Below, one piece after another: positions 35,280 through 44,364 of a stretch of DNA of 64,000 bases. This DNA is from Sphingomonadales bacterium Ga0077531 (GTDB lineage Bacteria; Pseudomonadota; Alphaproteobacteria; Sphingomonadales; Sphingomonadaceae). Under the pieces are notes generated by a model. It saw only the letters and a program-made list of their open reading frames with translations, made no database searches and was not told the origin of the DNA. How positions within the stretch are numbered: position 1 is the first letter of the stretch; each line of letters begins with the position of its first letter. Location: contig LNED01000018.1 of NCBI GenBank assembly GCA_001464915.1, forward strand, positions 1 through 64,000, in the 5' to 3' direction. The translations under genes were made by a program, and so were the position numbers.

Positions 35280-36661
35280 TCGTAGGCCTCCCGGAAACGC
35301 TTGACCACGCGCAGGGCGATGAAGTTCAACGCCAGCGTCACCATGAACAGCACAAACCCCAGCGCAAACGCGCTCAGTGTGGCCGGGTGATCAGTGCTTT
35401 GTTCGCCGGTCAATAGCTTGACGATCTGCACGGTCACAGTCGACATCGGCTCGAGCGGGTTGGCCGTGAGGTTGGCGGCAGGTGAGGCGGCCATCACCAC
35501 GATCATCGTCTCACCAATCGCGCGGCTGACTGCGAGCATGATCCCAGCCACGATACCAGGCAGAGCGGCGGGGAACAGCACACGGCGGATCGTCTCGGAT
35601 TTGGTTGCGCCCATCGCCAGGCTGCCATCGCGCATTGCGCCCGGCACTGCTGCCATTGAATCGTCTGCCATCGACGAAACGAACGGGATGATCATCACCC
35701 CCATCACCACGCCCGCAGCGAGCGCACTTTCGGTCGAAGCGCCGCTTATGCCGACGGCGACTGCCGCATCGCGGATCATCGGTGCCAGTGTCAGCGCGGC
35801 GAAATAGCCGTAAACCACCGTTGGCACGCCCGCGAGGATCTCCAGCAATGGCTTCACCCATGTGCGCACCCGCGGATCGGCATATTGGGTAAGGTAGATC
35901 GCGCTCATCAACCCCAGTGGGATGGCAACGATCATGGCGATGATCGCGCCGATGAAAATCGTTCCCCAGAACAACGGCACGGCGCCATAACGAGAGGCGT
36001 CGGTCGCTTCGGGGCTGACCATCGTATCCGGCCCCCATACTGTTCCGAACAGAAAATCGACCGGCGAAACGATCCCGAAGAACCGCACGGTTTCAAACAC
36101 AAGGCTGCCAAAAATGCCGAGCGTCGTGAGGATTGCCACCAGCGACGCCAGCAGCAGGATCGTCATGACCGTGCGTTCAACCTTGGTGCGTGCGCGGAAA
36201 TCCGGGCGCAGCCGCAAGAACGCAAGCGCGCCGCCTGCCAGTGCAATCAGCACGGTTACGATCGCGCCGATGATGTTGTAATGGCTGATCGCGTCACGGA
36301 ATGGCGCGACTAACGCCTCGGCTGAATCGTTGAACACGCCGGGCGCATTGCCAAGTGCGACAGCGCGCGCTTCGCCCAAAAAGGCATCACGCTCAAACCC
36401 GAAGGCGGGCAAATCGGCGGCGGCAGGCGAAGCAAGTACGGTTTGCAACACCAACTGCGGAGCCAGTGCCGACCAGACGGCGATGAATGCGAGCACGGGC
36501 AACACCACCCACAATGCCACATACCAAGCGTGATAGATCGGACGCGATGCCGGGCGCAGCGCCGGGTCGCTCGACTGGAAACTCCACGCCTTGGCGCGGC
36601 CTGCAAGCCAGCCTGCAAGGCCAAGCCCCATCGCAATCAGGATCAGCGTGATCGGCGACAT
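35276..36661 (-). CDS. pstC: Phosphate ABC transporter permease PstC (long type)
   Basis: The second permease subunit, 461 residues. An N-terminal extension with two extra helices and a periplasmic segment (about 1-180) precedes the ABC permease core, with VWGPDTMVSPEA, FWGTIFIGAIIAMIVAIPLG and the EAA-type loop SLAMGATKSETIRRVLFPAALPG split across helices. ATG 36661 is preferred to an in-frame TTG at 36664. It is the first gene after a PHO-box-like site, so phosphate starvation should induce pstC to phoB. A pstS gene for the binding protein is absent nearby and must be elsewhere. Confidence 0.94.
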   Translation of the reverse strand: MSPITLILIAMGLGLAGWLAGRAKAWSFQSSDPALRPASRPIYHAWYVALWVVLPVLAFIAVWSALAPQLVLQTVLASPAAADLPAFGFERDAFLGEARAVALGNAPGVFNDSAEALVAPFRDAISHYNIIGAIVTVLIALAGGALAFLRLRPDFRARTKVERTVMTILLLASLVAILTTLGIFGSLVFETVRFFGIVSPVDFLFGTVWGPDTMVSPEATDASRYGAVPLFWGTIFIGAIIAMIVAIPLGLMSAIYLTQYADPRVRTWVKPLLEILAGVPTVVYGYFAALTLAPMIRDAAVAVGISGASTESALAAGVVMGVMIIPFVSSMADDSMAAVPGAMRDGSLAMGATKSETIRRVLFPAALPGIVAGIMLAVSRAIGETMIVVMAASPAANLTANPLEPMSTVTVQIVKLLTGEQSTDHPATLSAFALGFVLFMVTLALNFIALRVVKRFREAYE

Positions 36662-36764
36662 CAAATAGACCTGTTTTTCCCATCGGGGGTGCGTGAGATT
36701 AACCCGTGCGGCACCGCCCCAGCGGCCCGACCATCACTCCATGACCGGCCCATGTTGTAGTAAT

Positions 36765-36782
36765 AAGACACTACTGTGACAT
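36765..36782 (-). promoter_or_regulatory. PHO-box-like site upstream of pstC
   Basis: On the minus strand ATGTCAC-AGTA-GTGTCTT has two 7-base repeats 11 bases apart, each matching five of seven positions of CTGTCAT. It lies in the 124-base phoR-pstC gap, about 104 bases before the pstC ATG. Repeat spacing is that of known PhoB sites; binding is inferred. Confidence 0.55.
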
Positions 36783-36785
36783 TTG

Positions 36786-38027
36786 TTACGTTTGCGCAGT
36801 ATCGAGGGCATCGCCAGCGGACTGCGCATCCAACGCGTCCGTGTCGGCTTCGGCCTCTGCCAGCGGAATTCGCACCACTACGCGGGTGCCTTTGCCAAGC
36901 TCACTGGTAATGTCGAGCCGCCCGCGATGGCGTTCGACGATGTGCTTGACGATGGCGAGACCCAGCCCGGTACCGCCTGACGCCCGGCTGCGGCCCGGAT
37001 CGGTGCGATAAAACCTGCGGGTGAGGTGCGGGATCTGTTCCGGCGCAATTCCTTCGCCCTGATCGACCACCGCAATCCGCGCCTGATCGGCCTGCCCCAG
37101 ATCGAGCGTCACAGTCACCGGGGTATCCGCTGCGCCGTATTTGAGCGCATTGTCGACCAGATTTCGCACCACCTGTTCCAATTGCTGACGGTCACCCAGC
37201 ACGCAGGGCTCGGCATGGAGTTCCAACTGCAAACGGTCACTGCGGTGCGAACCTGCGGCATCGCGCGCGGCGCGCTCAACCAGGGTGCGTAAATCGATCC
37301 GTTCCGTCGGCAGATCGTGCTTTTCGGCTTCGACCCGCGACAGGCTCATCAGGTCGCTGACCAGCGCGTGCATCCGCTGTGCCTCACGTTCGATGATACC
37401 GAGGAATTTCTGCGCTGTTGGCGTGTCGATCGCCGCACCGTCTTCTTGCAGGGTTTCGACATAGCCGAGCACGGCCGCGAGCGGCGTGCGCAATTCGTGG
37501 CTGGCGTTGGCGACGAAGTCCGTGTGTGCGCGGCTGATGTCAGCTTCGGCGGTCTGGTTGATGAATTCGAGCATCGCCAGTCGGTCATCGATCGCCTGAC
37601 GGTTGATCTGCCAGATGTCGCCCCGCCGCACGAGCCCGCGCACGATTGCTTCGCCCTGACGATTTTCATTAAGCAGTGCGGCCGCTTCGGGCTGGCGCAG
37701 CGCCACCCGCGCGTCCTGACCGACCACATGCGGCCCCAGCATCTTGCGCGCGGCGCGGTTGGCGATGGCGATCGTGCTGCGTTCGGTGATCAGCAGCGGG
37801 GTGGAGAAATTTTCGATCAGATCACGAATCGAATCGAGCGTGACGCGCTGTTTGACTTTTTTCTTGGGCGGTTCAGGCGGCCGACCGGCGGCGACCAGCA
37901 ATGATCCGACCCACACTGTCAGCACGGCAAGTCCAATTACCGCATCAACGCCCGACAACAGCATCGCCAGAAAGCTAACAGCCGCTAGCAGAATGCCCGC
38001 GATCGGAAGGTTCTGGCCGCTGCCCAT
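36786..38027 (-). CDS. phoR: Phosphate regulon sensor histidine kinase PhoR
   Basis: A 413-residue membrane kinase that phosphorylates PhoB at low phosphate. Two N-terminal helices (about 8-55) are followed by a PAS-like domain (SIRDLIENFSTPLLITERST), the H box FVANASHELRTPLAAVLGYV with phospho-acceptor His near 195, N box VVRNLVDNALKYG, and G boxes VVDQGEGI and GTGLGLAIVKHIVERH. ATG 38027 (MGSGQNLP) is chosen because the 39-residue extension upstream has no family similarity. It precedes the pst genes; the PHO-like site follows its stop codon. Confidence 0.92.
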   Translation of the reverse strand: MGSGQNLPIAGILLAAVSFLAMLLSGVDAVIGLAVLTVWVGSLLVAAGRPPEPPKKKVKQRVTLDSIRDLIENFSTPLLITERSTIAIANRAARKMLGPHVVGQDARVALRQPEAAALLNENRQGEAIVRGLVRRGDIWQINRQAIDDRLAMLEFINQTAEADISRAHTDFVANASHELRTPLAAVLGYVETLQEDGAAIDTPTAQKFLGIIEREAQRMHALVSDLMSLSRVEAEKHDLPTERIDLRTLVERAARDAAGSHRSDRLQLELHAEPCVLGDRQQLEQVVRNLVDNALKYGAADTPVTVTLDLGQADQARIAVVDQGEGIAPEQIPHLTRRFYRTDPGRSRASGGTGLGLAIVKHIVERHRGRLDITSELGKGTRVVVRIPLAEAEADTDALDAQSAGDALDTAQT

Positions 38028-38099
38028 GCCGCAGGCCCTTACAGCCTTGAACCGGCGGAGGGAAGCGCAGGCAATGCCGGTTCCACCGTTGCGGCCATG

Positions 38100-38131
38100 A
38101 AAAAGGGCGGCGAGGCCAAGCCTGCCGCCCT
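38100..38131 (-). terminator. Rho-independent terminator after tRNA-Glu
   Basis: On the minus strand AGGGCGGC pairs with GCCGCCCT across a 12-base loop, followed by TTTTT. It is 20 bases downstream of the tRNA-Glu 3' end and before phoR. Confidence 0.88.
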
Positions 38132-38150
38132 GTTTATCTCGCACCAGAGA

Positions 38151-38225
38151 TGGTGACCCCTACGGGAATCGAACCCGTGTTTCAGCCGTGAAAGGGCCGC
38201 GTCCTAACCGCTAGACGAAGGGGCC
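38151..38225 (-). tRNA. tRNA-Glu (anticodon TTC)
   Basis: The sequence GGCCCCTTCGTCTAGCGGTT begins a 75-base tRNA with anticodon loop CTTTCAC (anticodon TTC), T-arm ACGGGTTCGATTCCCGT and encoded CCA. The acceptor stem pairs GGCCCCT with AGGGGTC (one G-T pair). Confidence 0.95.
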
Positions 38226-38317
38226 GTCTCGGTTGCGAGAGGGCGCCTTTAGGGGGGTGATTGGGGGCGGTCAAGCCCCGTCTGCTGGCCAACCCGCAAA
38301 AAGGCCGTTGCCTGCTG

Positions 38318-40126
38318 TCAATCAGCGAAGGCGGCGTCTTCCAACAGCAATTCCGCTGTTGGGCGATTGCCCCAATCATCGAGCTTCACTCGGCCCGCCA
38401 GATGGAACCGCCGCCCATTGTTACGGTGAAGCAGGGTCTGCGCCATCTCAGTCTCGGCGGCGCGAAAGGCGATGGCTTTAAAGCTACGCCCATCCATCCC
38501 GGCTGCAATCAGCCTGAGGTGATCTTTGCCGACGATATCGGCCTTGACGATCCGCACCGGGCCCACCGCGACACGCGGTGCGGGCCAGCCGACGCCGTAA
38601 GGCCCGGCGGCCTCCAGCGTCTCGACCAATTCAGGTGTAAGCCCACCCGGCGCCAGCGCCAGATCAAGCAGCATGGCTTGGCCTGCGCGCGCGCGATCAA
38701 CATCGCGCGCCAACCTAGTGTCGAGGAATTCGGCAAAATCAGCGAGCCGCGCCGGATCAATCGTCAACCCCGCCGCCATCGCGTGCCCGCCGCCCGCGAC
38801 CAGCAATCCCGCCTCACGCGCGGCGATGATTGCGGCGCCCAAATCGACCCCGCTGATCGAACGGCCTGATCCCTTGCCCTGCGTTTCATCCAGCGCGATT
38901 ACCACGGCGGGCTTGCCGGTCTTTTCCTTGATCCGGCCTGCCACAATCCCGATCACGCCGGGGTGCCAGCCGTGGCCTGAGATGACCTGCACCGCCATAT
39001 TATGCTGCCCGGCCAGCTGCGCTTCGGCGGCTTCCTGCACTTCACCTTCGATGGCGCGGCGTTCTTCGTTCAGTTTCGAAAGTTGCGCGGCGATGGCGCG
39101 GGCTTCTTCGGGATCGTCGGTGGTCAGCAATCGCACACCCAGTGTCGATTCGCCGATCCGTCCACCCGCATTGATGCGCGGGCCTAATGCAAAGCCAAGG
39201 TCGCTGCATTGCGGCGCACGGGTCAGCCGGCTTGCGTCCATTAACGCCGCCATCCCGATCCGTTCGCGACGGGCGAGCACCTTCAAACCTTGCGCCACGA
39301 ATGCGCGGTTGAGCCCGTGCAGCGCGGCGACATCGGCAACCGTGCCAAGCGCCACCAGATCGAGCAGGCCCATCAGATCAGGCTCGGCCCGGTTTGCGAA
39401 CCATCCCTTGGCGCGCAGGTTCCGCACCAGCGCAATGCCTAGCAGAAACGCCACGCCAACCGCCGCCAAATGGCCGTGGGCCGCGCCCAGATCGCTTTCG
39501 TCCAGCCGGTTGGGGTTGACCAGCGCAGCAGCGGGAGGAAGATCGGGCGAGCATTTGTGGTGATCGACAACGATCACATCCACACCCGCATCGCGGGCCA
39601 TGCCCAGCGCCTCGTGCGCCATCGCACCGCAATCGACGGTGACGATCAGCCGCGATCCGGTTTCAGCCAGCTTGACCAACGCCTCCCCGGTTGGGCCGTA
39701 ACCTTCGAGCAGGCGGTCGGGGATGTAATATCCCGCCGCGTGACCCAACTGCCGCAGCAATTCGACCAACAGCGCCGCGCTGGTTGCCCCGTCGACGTCA
39801 TAGTCGCCGTAGATCGTCACTTGTTCGCCCGTCATCACGCACTGCGCGAGCCGTTCAGCGGCGGTGTCCATGTCGCGGAAGGCAGAAGGATCTGGCAGGA
39901 ACCCGCGCATCGTCGGCTTGGCGTGGCGCTCCAGATCGTCGGCGGCCACCCCGCGCGTCAGCAGCAGTTGATCGAGGATCGAGCGATCAAGCCCATGCGC
40001 GTCCGCCGATTGCACATCGTCCAGCTCCATATTCCCGCCGCGCCAGCGCCATGCTTTGCCTGAAAGCGAGGATGTAACGCCAAGCACCGGCGCGAGCGCG
40101 GGCGAATTTTGAAGGGTAGGGGCCAT
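38318..40126 (-). CDS. recJ: Single-stranded-DNA-specific exonuclease RecJ
   Basis: A 5'-3' exonuclease for single-stranded DNA in RecFOR recombination, mismatch and base-excision repair. The 602-residue protein has DHH-family motifs: YGDYDVDGATSAALLVELL (metal ligands), VDCGAMAHEALGMARDAGVD, VVDHHKCSPDLPPA (DHH), GPRINAGGRIGES, then the DHHA1 block SGRSISGVDLGAAIIAA with GGGHAMAAGLTI and the C-terminal OB domain. Length fits the family. It is on the same strand as tRNA-Glu. No LexA box was seen in the short gap upstream. Confidence 0.96.
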   Translation of the reverse strand: MAPTLQNSPALAPVLGVTSSLSGKAWRWRGGNMELDDVQSADAHGLDRSILDQLLLTRGVAADDLERHAKPTMRGFLPDPSAFRDMDTAAERLAQCVMTGEQVTIYGDYDVDGATSAALLVELLRQLGHAAGYYIPDRLLEGYGPTGEALVKLAETGSRLIVTVDCGAMAHEALGMARDAGVDVIVVDHHKCSPDLPPAAALVNPNRLDESDLGAAHGHLAAVGVAFLLGIALVRNLRAKGWFANRAEPDLMGLLDLVALGTVADVAALHGLNRAFVAQGLKVLARRERIGMAALMDASRLTRAPQCSDLGFALGPRINAGGRIGESTLGVRLLTTDDPEEARAIAAQLSKLNEERRAIEGEVQEAAEAQLAGQHNMAVQVISGHGWHPGVIGIVAGRIKEKTGKPAVVIALDETQGKGSGRSISGVDLGAAIIAAREAGLLVAGGGHAMAAGLTIDPARLADFAEFLDTRLARDVDRARAGQAMLLDLALAPGGLTPELVETLEAAGPYGVGWPAPRVAVGPVRIVKADIVGKDHLRLIAAGMDGRSFKAIAFRAAETEMAQTLLHRNNGRRFHLAGRVKLDDWGNRPTAELLLEDAAFAD

Positions 40127-40210
40127 GCCGAGCCGTCTAGCGCAATCGCCGCCCTGCCAACAGGCTCATGCGATTGACAATCGACAGGCGTGCGCGGCAA
40201 GCGATGCGCG

Positions 40211-40708
40211 ATGCAACCCAAGCCCGCCGAACCCTGCCTGCTGATCATCTGGCACAGCCGCACCGGAGCCAGCGAAGCAATGGCGCGCGCGGCGGCGGAC
40301 GGCGCGAGCGGAGCCGCCTTGCTGGTCAACGCGGCCGACACCGTGCCCGAAATGCTGCTGGCGGCAGATGGCTACATCTTCTGCTGCCCCGAAAATCTGG
40401 GTAACATGAGCGGCCTGATGAAAGAGATGTTCGATCGAGCCTACTACGCCGCACTCGGCCAGATCGAAGGGCGGCCCTATGCCACGCTGATCGCGGCGGG
40501 ATCGGACGGGGAGGGGGCACAGCGCCAGATTGACCGGATCGTCACCGGGTGGCGGCTGCGGCGGGTGGCCGATCCGGTGATCGTCAACCTCGCTGCGCAG
40601 ACTCCGGAAGCCATTATGGCCCCCAAACAGGTTCCCGCGTCGTCATTGGAACGGTGCCGTGAAATCGGCGCCGCTATGGCGGAAGGCTTGCGGCTTGGGG
40701 TGTTCTAG
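40211..40708 (+). CDS. Flavodoxin-like family protein
   Basis: A 165-residue Rossmann-like flavodoxin fold. The phosphate loop is WHSRTGASEAMARAAADG and a second flavin-contact stretch CCPENLGNMSGLMKEMFDRA follows, as in NAD(P)H-dependent FMN reductases of the flavodoxin group. A redox role is likely but partners are unknown. ATG 40211 is chosen over GTG 40190. It is divergent from recJ; a 153-base gap follows. Confidence 0.8.
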   Translation: MQPKPAEPCLLIIWHSRTGASEAMARAAADGASGAALLVNAADTVPEMLLAADGYIFCCPENLGNMSGLMKEMFDRAYYAALGQIEGRPYATLIAAGSDGEGAQRQIDRIVTGWRLRRVADPVIVNLAAQTPEAIMAPKQVPASSLERCREIGAAMAEGLRLGVF

Positions 40709-40861
40709 AGATTGCTCCAAAAGGGCACAGACCCGTCCAATGGGGACTCGACGATTGGCAGTAAACGCGCATAAGTATTTGATAGCGGCGCGGCTCTGCC
40801 GGGCGGGTTACATCGGACGGGACACGCCGGGCGGGATACGTCCGCAGAAAACTGGGGAGCG

Positions 40862-41647
40862 TTGGCAATTTCACAGTCGCAGCGTGCCGATGCCACACAG
40901 CTGCATTTGCTGTTTGCCAAAGGCAAGCGGCCAGATCGTGCTGCGATAAGGTCGTTCGCGGCGCGGCAGCAGGCTGCCATCGTCAGCAATGATCCGTTTG
41001 CCAGGGATTCGGAACAATCGATTCCAGTCTGGGGCGGCCAGCAACTGTGGATTGAGCTGCTGCGCGACGGGCTGACTTTTGATCTCAGTGGATTGTCGCT
41101 TGGCCCGCCGTCAGACTTTCCGGTGATCAACCATCGGTTCGATTTGCCAGACATCCCCACGCCCGAAACGCATGAAGCCTTAGCGTTCAAGCCGGGGCCG
41201 CATCTGGCCAATTCTGGACACAGCCAGCCCGTGGCTCGCGCGATGTTGGCGCTCGCCCGCGATCTGATTTTGCATTTCGATGATTTGGTCGCAATTGGTT
41301 GGGGCCCGTCGCGCAGTGCCATCGGACGGCGTTTTTTTGAATCGGTGATCAGTGCCTGGCTGGACGGCGGGCCATTTCCGGCGCTCGGCCTGACGGCCTT
41401 TGATGAAGGTGCTGACGGCGCGCTGGAAAGCATCGGGCTGGCGTTCTGGACCGGGCAGGAACTCCGGATCGAGCCGCCGCTTTCTGCGGACAAGGTCGCC
41501 GCCACCCGGCTTGGCATCCGTCTGGTCAATCAGTTGGTGCTGACCGGGGGGCTTGAAGCCGATGAGCGGATCATCGCACCCGACGGCACCCGCCTAGTCC
41601 TGCGGCCTTCGCGCAATCGTGCGATCATCAGCGTTTGGCGCGAATAG
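40862..41647 (+). CDS. Conserved hypothetical protein, 261 aa, first gene of a two-gene unit
   Basis: I do not recognise this family. It has no signal or membrane segment and looks soluble and alpha/beta. Notable stretches are WGGQQLWIELLRDGLTFDLS, the His-containing NHRFDLPDIPTPETHEALAF, AIGWGPSRSAIGRRFFESVI and the C-terminal RLVLRPSRNRAIISVWRE. The only upstream start in frame is TTG 40862, with GGGGAG very close to it (three bases), so a weaker or later start is possible. It abuts the AHH-nuclease-like gene with no gap (TAG then ATG), implying a functional pair. An immunity or regulatory role is only speculation. Confidence 0.6.
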   Translation: MAISQSQRADATQLHLLFAKGKRPDRAAIRSFAARQQAAIVSNDPFARDSEQSIPVWGGQQLWIELLRDGLTFDLSGLSLGPPSDFPVINHRFDLPDIPTPETHEALAFKPGPHLANSGHSQPVARAMLALARDLILHFDDLVAIGWGPSRSAIGRRFFESVISAWLDGGPFPALGLTAFDEGADGALESIGLAFWTGQELRIEPPLSADKVAATRLGIRLVNQLVLTGGLEADERIIAPDGTRLVLRPSRNRAIISVWRE

Positions 41648-42166
41648 ATGAAGGATCCGGGTCGCGCCGCTTTCACCACTGTTATTTCCTTCCGCTCGGT
41701 CAATTGTCCGGGGATGGTGGGTTATGATCCGGGGTTGCAACGCCACCACCTGCTGCCGCGGCAATTGCTGTCGCAGCGGTGTTTTGGCGTGATGTTTGAA
41801 TCGGTCGGACGGGCGGCGGTCGGGTTCGACGATTTTCGCGCCAACGGCCTGTTGCTGCCCGCGACCGAGACCGTAACGATGCGCACCGGCATGCCGCTGC
41901 ATCGCGGGCCGCATCGGCGCAATAACGAGGTGGTGATTGCCCGCGTCGGCCGGATTGAGGAACGCTGGTCACACGCCCGCCGGCACGATGATGCGGCCGC
42001 GCTGAGTGAGGCGTTACTGCGTCTGCGCCTGCTGCAAGGGGCGCTGCGCCGGCAATTGATCGCCCAGCGCCGGCGGGTGCTGCTCAATCGCAACGACCCG
42101 CTCGGCACCGGATTTGATTTCAGCGAACTTGACGCAATGGCAGAGGCGCTGTGGTCGGCTGAATAA
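41648..42166 (+). CDS. AHH/HNH-type nuclease-like protein, 172 aa
   Basis: The segment QRHHLLPRQLLSQRCFGVMF, then FRANGLLLPATE and GMPLHRGPHRRNNEVVIARV follows the AHH nuclease pattern (His-His-x-x-Pro, Asn-Gly-x-x-Leu-Pro, His-x-Gly-x-His) of the ENDO VII/HNH superfamily, often the toxin end of polymorphic toxins. Here it stands alone, with no export signal and only a 25-40 residue N-terminal part; the C-terminal helix is basic (RLLQGALRRQLIAQRRRVLL). Both catalytic His positions are kept. It abuts the preceding unknown gene. ATG 41714 (MVGYDPGLQ) is a possible shorter start. Confidence 0.65.
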   Translation: MKDPGRAAFTTVISFRSVNCPGMVGYDPGLQRHHLLPRQLLSQRCFGVMFESVGRAAVGFDDFRANGLLLPATETVTMRTGMPLHRGPHRRNNEVVIARVGRIEERWSHARRHDDAAALSEALLRLRLLQGALRRQLIAQRRRVLLNRNDPLGTGFDFSELDAMAEALWSAE

Positions 42167-42169
42167 AGC

Positions 42170-43174
42170 CTATTCGGCGGCTTCAGCCAACGCGCCCCAT
42201 GGGGTGTAGTTCGAATTGGCGAGCATCCGCGCCTTGGCTTCGTGATACTCGCGCTCGAACCGCGCGACGAGGTCTTCGACGCTGCCGACTTCCTTGATCG
42301 TGCCGATGCCCTGGCCCGAACCCCAGATGTCCTTCCACGCCTTGGCCTTGGTGTTGCCGCCGCTGCCAAAGTTCATTTTGCTCGGATCGCTGACGGGCAG
42401 ATCATCGGGGTCCATTCCGGCGGCCTCAATCGAAGACCGCAGGTAGTTGCCGTGCACGCCGGTGAACAGGTTGGTGTAAACGATGCCTTCCGACGATCCT
42501 TCGACGATGCCGTTCTTGTACCCTTCGGAGGCGTTGGCTTCCTTGGTGGCGATGAAGGCGCTGCCAGCGTAGGCGAAATCTGCGCGCAAGGCCTGCGCGG
42601 CAAGGATCGTGGCGCCATGGCCGACCGAGCCTGACAGCGCGACCAACCCATCAAACCACTCGCGGATTTCCTGCATCAGCGCGAACGGCGACAATGCGCC
42701 CGCATGGCCGCCTGCTCCGGCTGCCACCGGGATCAGGCCCGTCGCGCCTTTTTCAATCGCCTTGCGGGCAAAGCGGTTGTTGATCACGTCGTGCAACGTC
42801 ACGCCGCCCCAATTGCGCACGGCGGTGTAGATATCCTCCCGCGCGCCCAATGAGGTGATCACCATCGGCACCTGCCACTTCTCGCACGTCGCCATGTCGG
42901 CATCGACCCGGTCGTTGGTCTTGTGGACGATCTGGTTGACGGCAAAGGGCGCTGCCGGACGGTCGGGGTTGGCGCGGTTGTGGGCGGCCAGTTCTTCGGT
43001 GATCTGGTGCAGCCATTCGTCCAGCTGCGATTGCGGGCGCGCGTTCAGCGCCGGAAAGCTGCCGATGATCCCGGCCTTGCACTGCGCGATCACCAGTTCA
43101 GGGCCGGAGACGATGAACAGCGGCGATCCGATCAGCGGCAGGCGCAGACGATCAAACGGGGCGGGAAGCGGCAT
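42170..43174 (-). CDS. Nitronate monooxygenase (2-nitropropane dioxygenase family)
   Basis: A 334-residue FMN TIM-barrel that would oxidise alkyl nitronates such as propionate 3-nitronate. Seen: LPLIGSPLFIVSGPELVIAQ, GIIGSFPALNARP, GATGLIPVAAGAGGHAGALS (with the catalytic-type His) and GSGGNTKAKAWKDIWGSGQG near the C-terminus. The true substrate is often unknown in this family. It converges on the AHH gene with only three bases between the stops. Confidence 0.88.
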   Translation of the reverse strand: MPLPAPFDRLRLPLIGSPLFIVSGPELVIAQCKAGIIGSFPALNARPQSQLDEWLHQITEELAAHNRANPDRPAAPFAVNQIVHKTNDRVDADMATCEKWQVPMVITSLGAREDIYTAVRNWGGVTLHDVINNRFARKAIEKGATGLIPVAAGAGGHAGALSPFALMQEIREWFDGLVALSGSVGHGATILAAQALRADFAYAGSAFIATKEANASEGYKNGIVEGSSEGIVYTNLFTGVHGNYLRSSIEAAGMDPDDLPVSDPSKMNFGSGGNTKAKAWKDIWGSGQGIGTIKEVGSVEDLVARFEREYHEAKARMLANSNYTPWGALAEAAE

Positions 43175-43265
43175 CGGTTTCTCCTTAAAACTGTGTTCTT
43201 AACCCGCGTCTCTAACGCAGGTTCCACCGCTGCCAAGCGGCATTTTGGTGAGGTGAGGGCAGGGC

Positions 43266-44327
43266 TTACCCGAGCAGGTCTTCAAGCCCGTAGAACCGCG
43301 CCGCATTGCCCGCATAAAGCGCCGCTTTCTCGTCCGCACTGGCTGATCGGGTCAGGCGTTTGAAGGCGTTCCACAGCACCGCGTAATCCGCGCCCCAATA
43401 ATCGACGGGGTAATTGCTTTCAAACATTGCGCGGCTTGGCCCGAAGGCTTCGATGCAAGTTTCAATATAGGGCCGCCACAGCGCCGCCAGATGTTCTGAC
43501 CCGTGGCCTGCCGCCGGGCCATCTTCGGGCAAGGCGCAAAACGCCATCGCCAGCCCGCCAAGTTTCACCACGACGTTTTCGCAACTGGCAAGCTCATGGA
43601 TATTGCGGCGCCAGATGTCGAAGCGTTCGTGCAAGCGGCCATTGTATGCCGCGACCCCCAAGGGCGTGCCGCAGTGGTCGAGGCAGATCGGTTGATCGGG
43701 GAAGGCGCGCGCCAAGTCGATCACATCGGGCAATTGCGGTTCGAGCACCCAGGCATCGAACGTCAGCCCGCGCTTGCCCAACTCCGCAAAGCCGGCGCGG
43801 AAGGTCGTATCGCGGTATAGGCCCTCGGGGTGGTGGAACGGAGGGCCGAGCACCTCCGCATCGGCATCCCACGCGCCCGCATGGCGAATACCCTTGAACC
43901 GGCGGGGCGCTGCGGCGGTCAGCGCGTCTAGCACGGCGCCAGCTTCGCTCCCCAGCATCAGGTTGGCATGGCCAATGATTCCCGCACACGCCCGGCCCGG
44001 CCCATACAGCCCGCTGGCCGATTGCGCCGCGACGCCGTTCACAAACTCGACCTCGCCAACCGGCTTCAACGCGTCGCCATAGGCGCCGTTGTAGAAAGCC
44101 CCGCACTCCATGAAGACCGTGCCGATGATGTTGTGGCCTGACGTCAGGTGCGCTTGCAGCTGATCGAAGGTGTAATGCGCATTATCGACCAGCGCAGCGA
44201 TGAAATGGTGGTGCGGCTGCGGGAACATCGGCACCATCGCTCGCAGATCCCACAGGTGGTGGTGCGGATCGATGATCGGCAGATCGGGCTCGATGATGGC
44301 TTCAGGCTGATGGGTTGCGGCGTTCAT
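43266..44327 (-). CDS. Amidohydrolase-2 family TIM-barrel hydrolase
   Basis: A 353-residue metal-dependent hydrolase or decarboxylase. The HxH motif is LPIIDPHHHLWDLRAM; further metal or substrate blocks are KGIRHAGAWDAD, CLDHCGTPLG and FESNYPVDYWG. Relatives include 2-pyrone-4,6-dicarboxylate hydrolases, lactonases and rhamnonate-type enzymes; the substrate is not determined. It is 91 bases downstream of the nitronate monooxygenase start on the same strand and may share its upstream DUF2189 neighbour's transcript. Confidence 0.83.
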   Translation of the reverse strand: MNAATHQPEAIIEPDLPIIDPHHHLWDLRAMVPMFPQPHHHFIAALVDNAHYTFDQLQAHLTSGHNIIGTVFMECGAFYNGAYGDALKPVGEVEFVNGVAAQSASGLYGPGRACAGIIGHANLMLGSEAGAVLDALTAAAPRRFKGIRHAGAWDADAEVLGPPFHHPEGLYRDTTFRAGFAELGKRGLTFDAWVLEPQLPDVIDLARAFPDQPICLDHCGTPLGVAAYNGRLHERFDIWRRNIHELASCENVVVKLGGLAMAFCALPEDGPAAGHGSEHLAALWRPYIETCIEAFGPSRAMFESNYPVDYWGADYAVLWNAFKRLTRSASADEKAALYAGNAARFYGLEDLLG

Positions 44328-44364
44328 CGTTCTCTCCCGGTCGTGTTTTTATGGTTCGGTCGTG

